From contig CALLYR010000506.1 of the NCBI GenBank assembly GCA_937859005.1, positions 1 to 7,610 on the forward strand: 7,610 nt of DNA, given 5' to 3'. The notes under the pieces are model-generated. The model was not told where the DNA came from and did not search any database. It worked only from the letters and a program-made list of their open reading frames with translations. This document shows, one piece after another, positions 7,602 through 7,610 of the stretch. The first letter of the stretch is position 1. Each line of letters begins with the position of its first letter. Made by a program: the position numbers and the translations under genes. The DNA comes from an uncultured Paracoccus sp. (GTDB lineage Bacteria > Pseudomonadota > Alphaproteobacteria > Rhodobacterales > Rhodobacteraceae).

Positions 7602-7610
7602 GCGCAACGC

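Noticed and set aside
1..7610. Search for a mobile element, defence cassette, CRISPR array or RNA gene
   Set aside because: Nothing of the kind is visible. Genes are core-metabolic or common accessory families, tightly packed on one strand, with uniform base composition.

Overview
The window looks like a chromosomal core-metabolism segment of a GC-rich alphaproteobacterium, most likely a Paracoccus-like member of the Rhodobacteraceae. This rests on the very strong G/C bias at third codon positions, the order gltD, secreted hypothetical, gltB, and the protein sequences themselves. The genus is inference; no rRNA or other marker is present. All convincing genes lie on the + strand.

Layout. Bases 1-68 are the last 21 codons of an upstream gene, probably gltD (small subunit of glutamate synthase). 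A short region with four ATGCAC/T repeats at exact 11-bp spacing (74-117) leads into a gene for a small exported protein of unknown function (146-853). Its stop overlaps the start of gltB (850-5385), which encodes the complete ferredoxin/NADPH-type glutamate synthase large subunit. A strong intrinsic terminator follows gltB within a few bases (5389-5412). Next is a separate gene for an AI-2E/PerM-family membrane protein (5503-6561). The last gene is a short-chain dehydrogenase of the YghA / general-stress-protein-39 type (6631-7557), followed by a second hairpin terminator (7566-7601).

How the genes relate. GltD, the exported protein and GltB appear to form one translationally coupled operon for ammonium assimilation. 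GltB makes glutamate from glutamine and 2-oxoglutarate with electrons delivered through GltD. Why a periplasmic protein sits between the two subunits is not evident. The permease and the dehydrogenase look like independent units. The gap before the dehydrogenase contains GGAAC-N16-CGTT, which matches the promoter consensus of the alphaproteobacterial general-stress sigma factor EcfG and suits a stress-type dehydrogenase.

I see no mobile element, CRISPR array, RNA gene, prophage or defence-type cassette. The points most worth a second look are the EcfG-like promoter, the phased 11-bp repeats and the unknown exported protein inside the glt operon.
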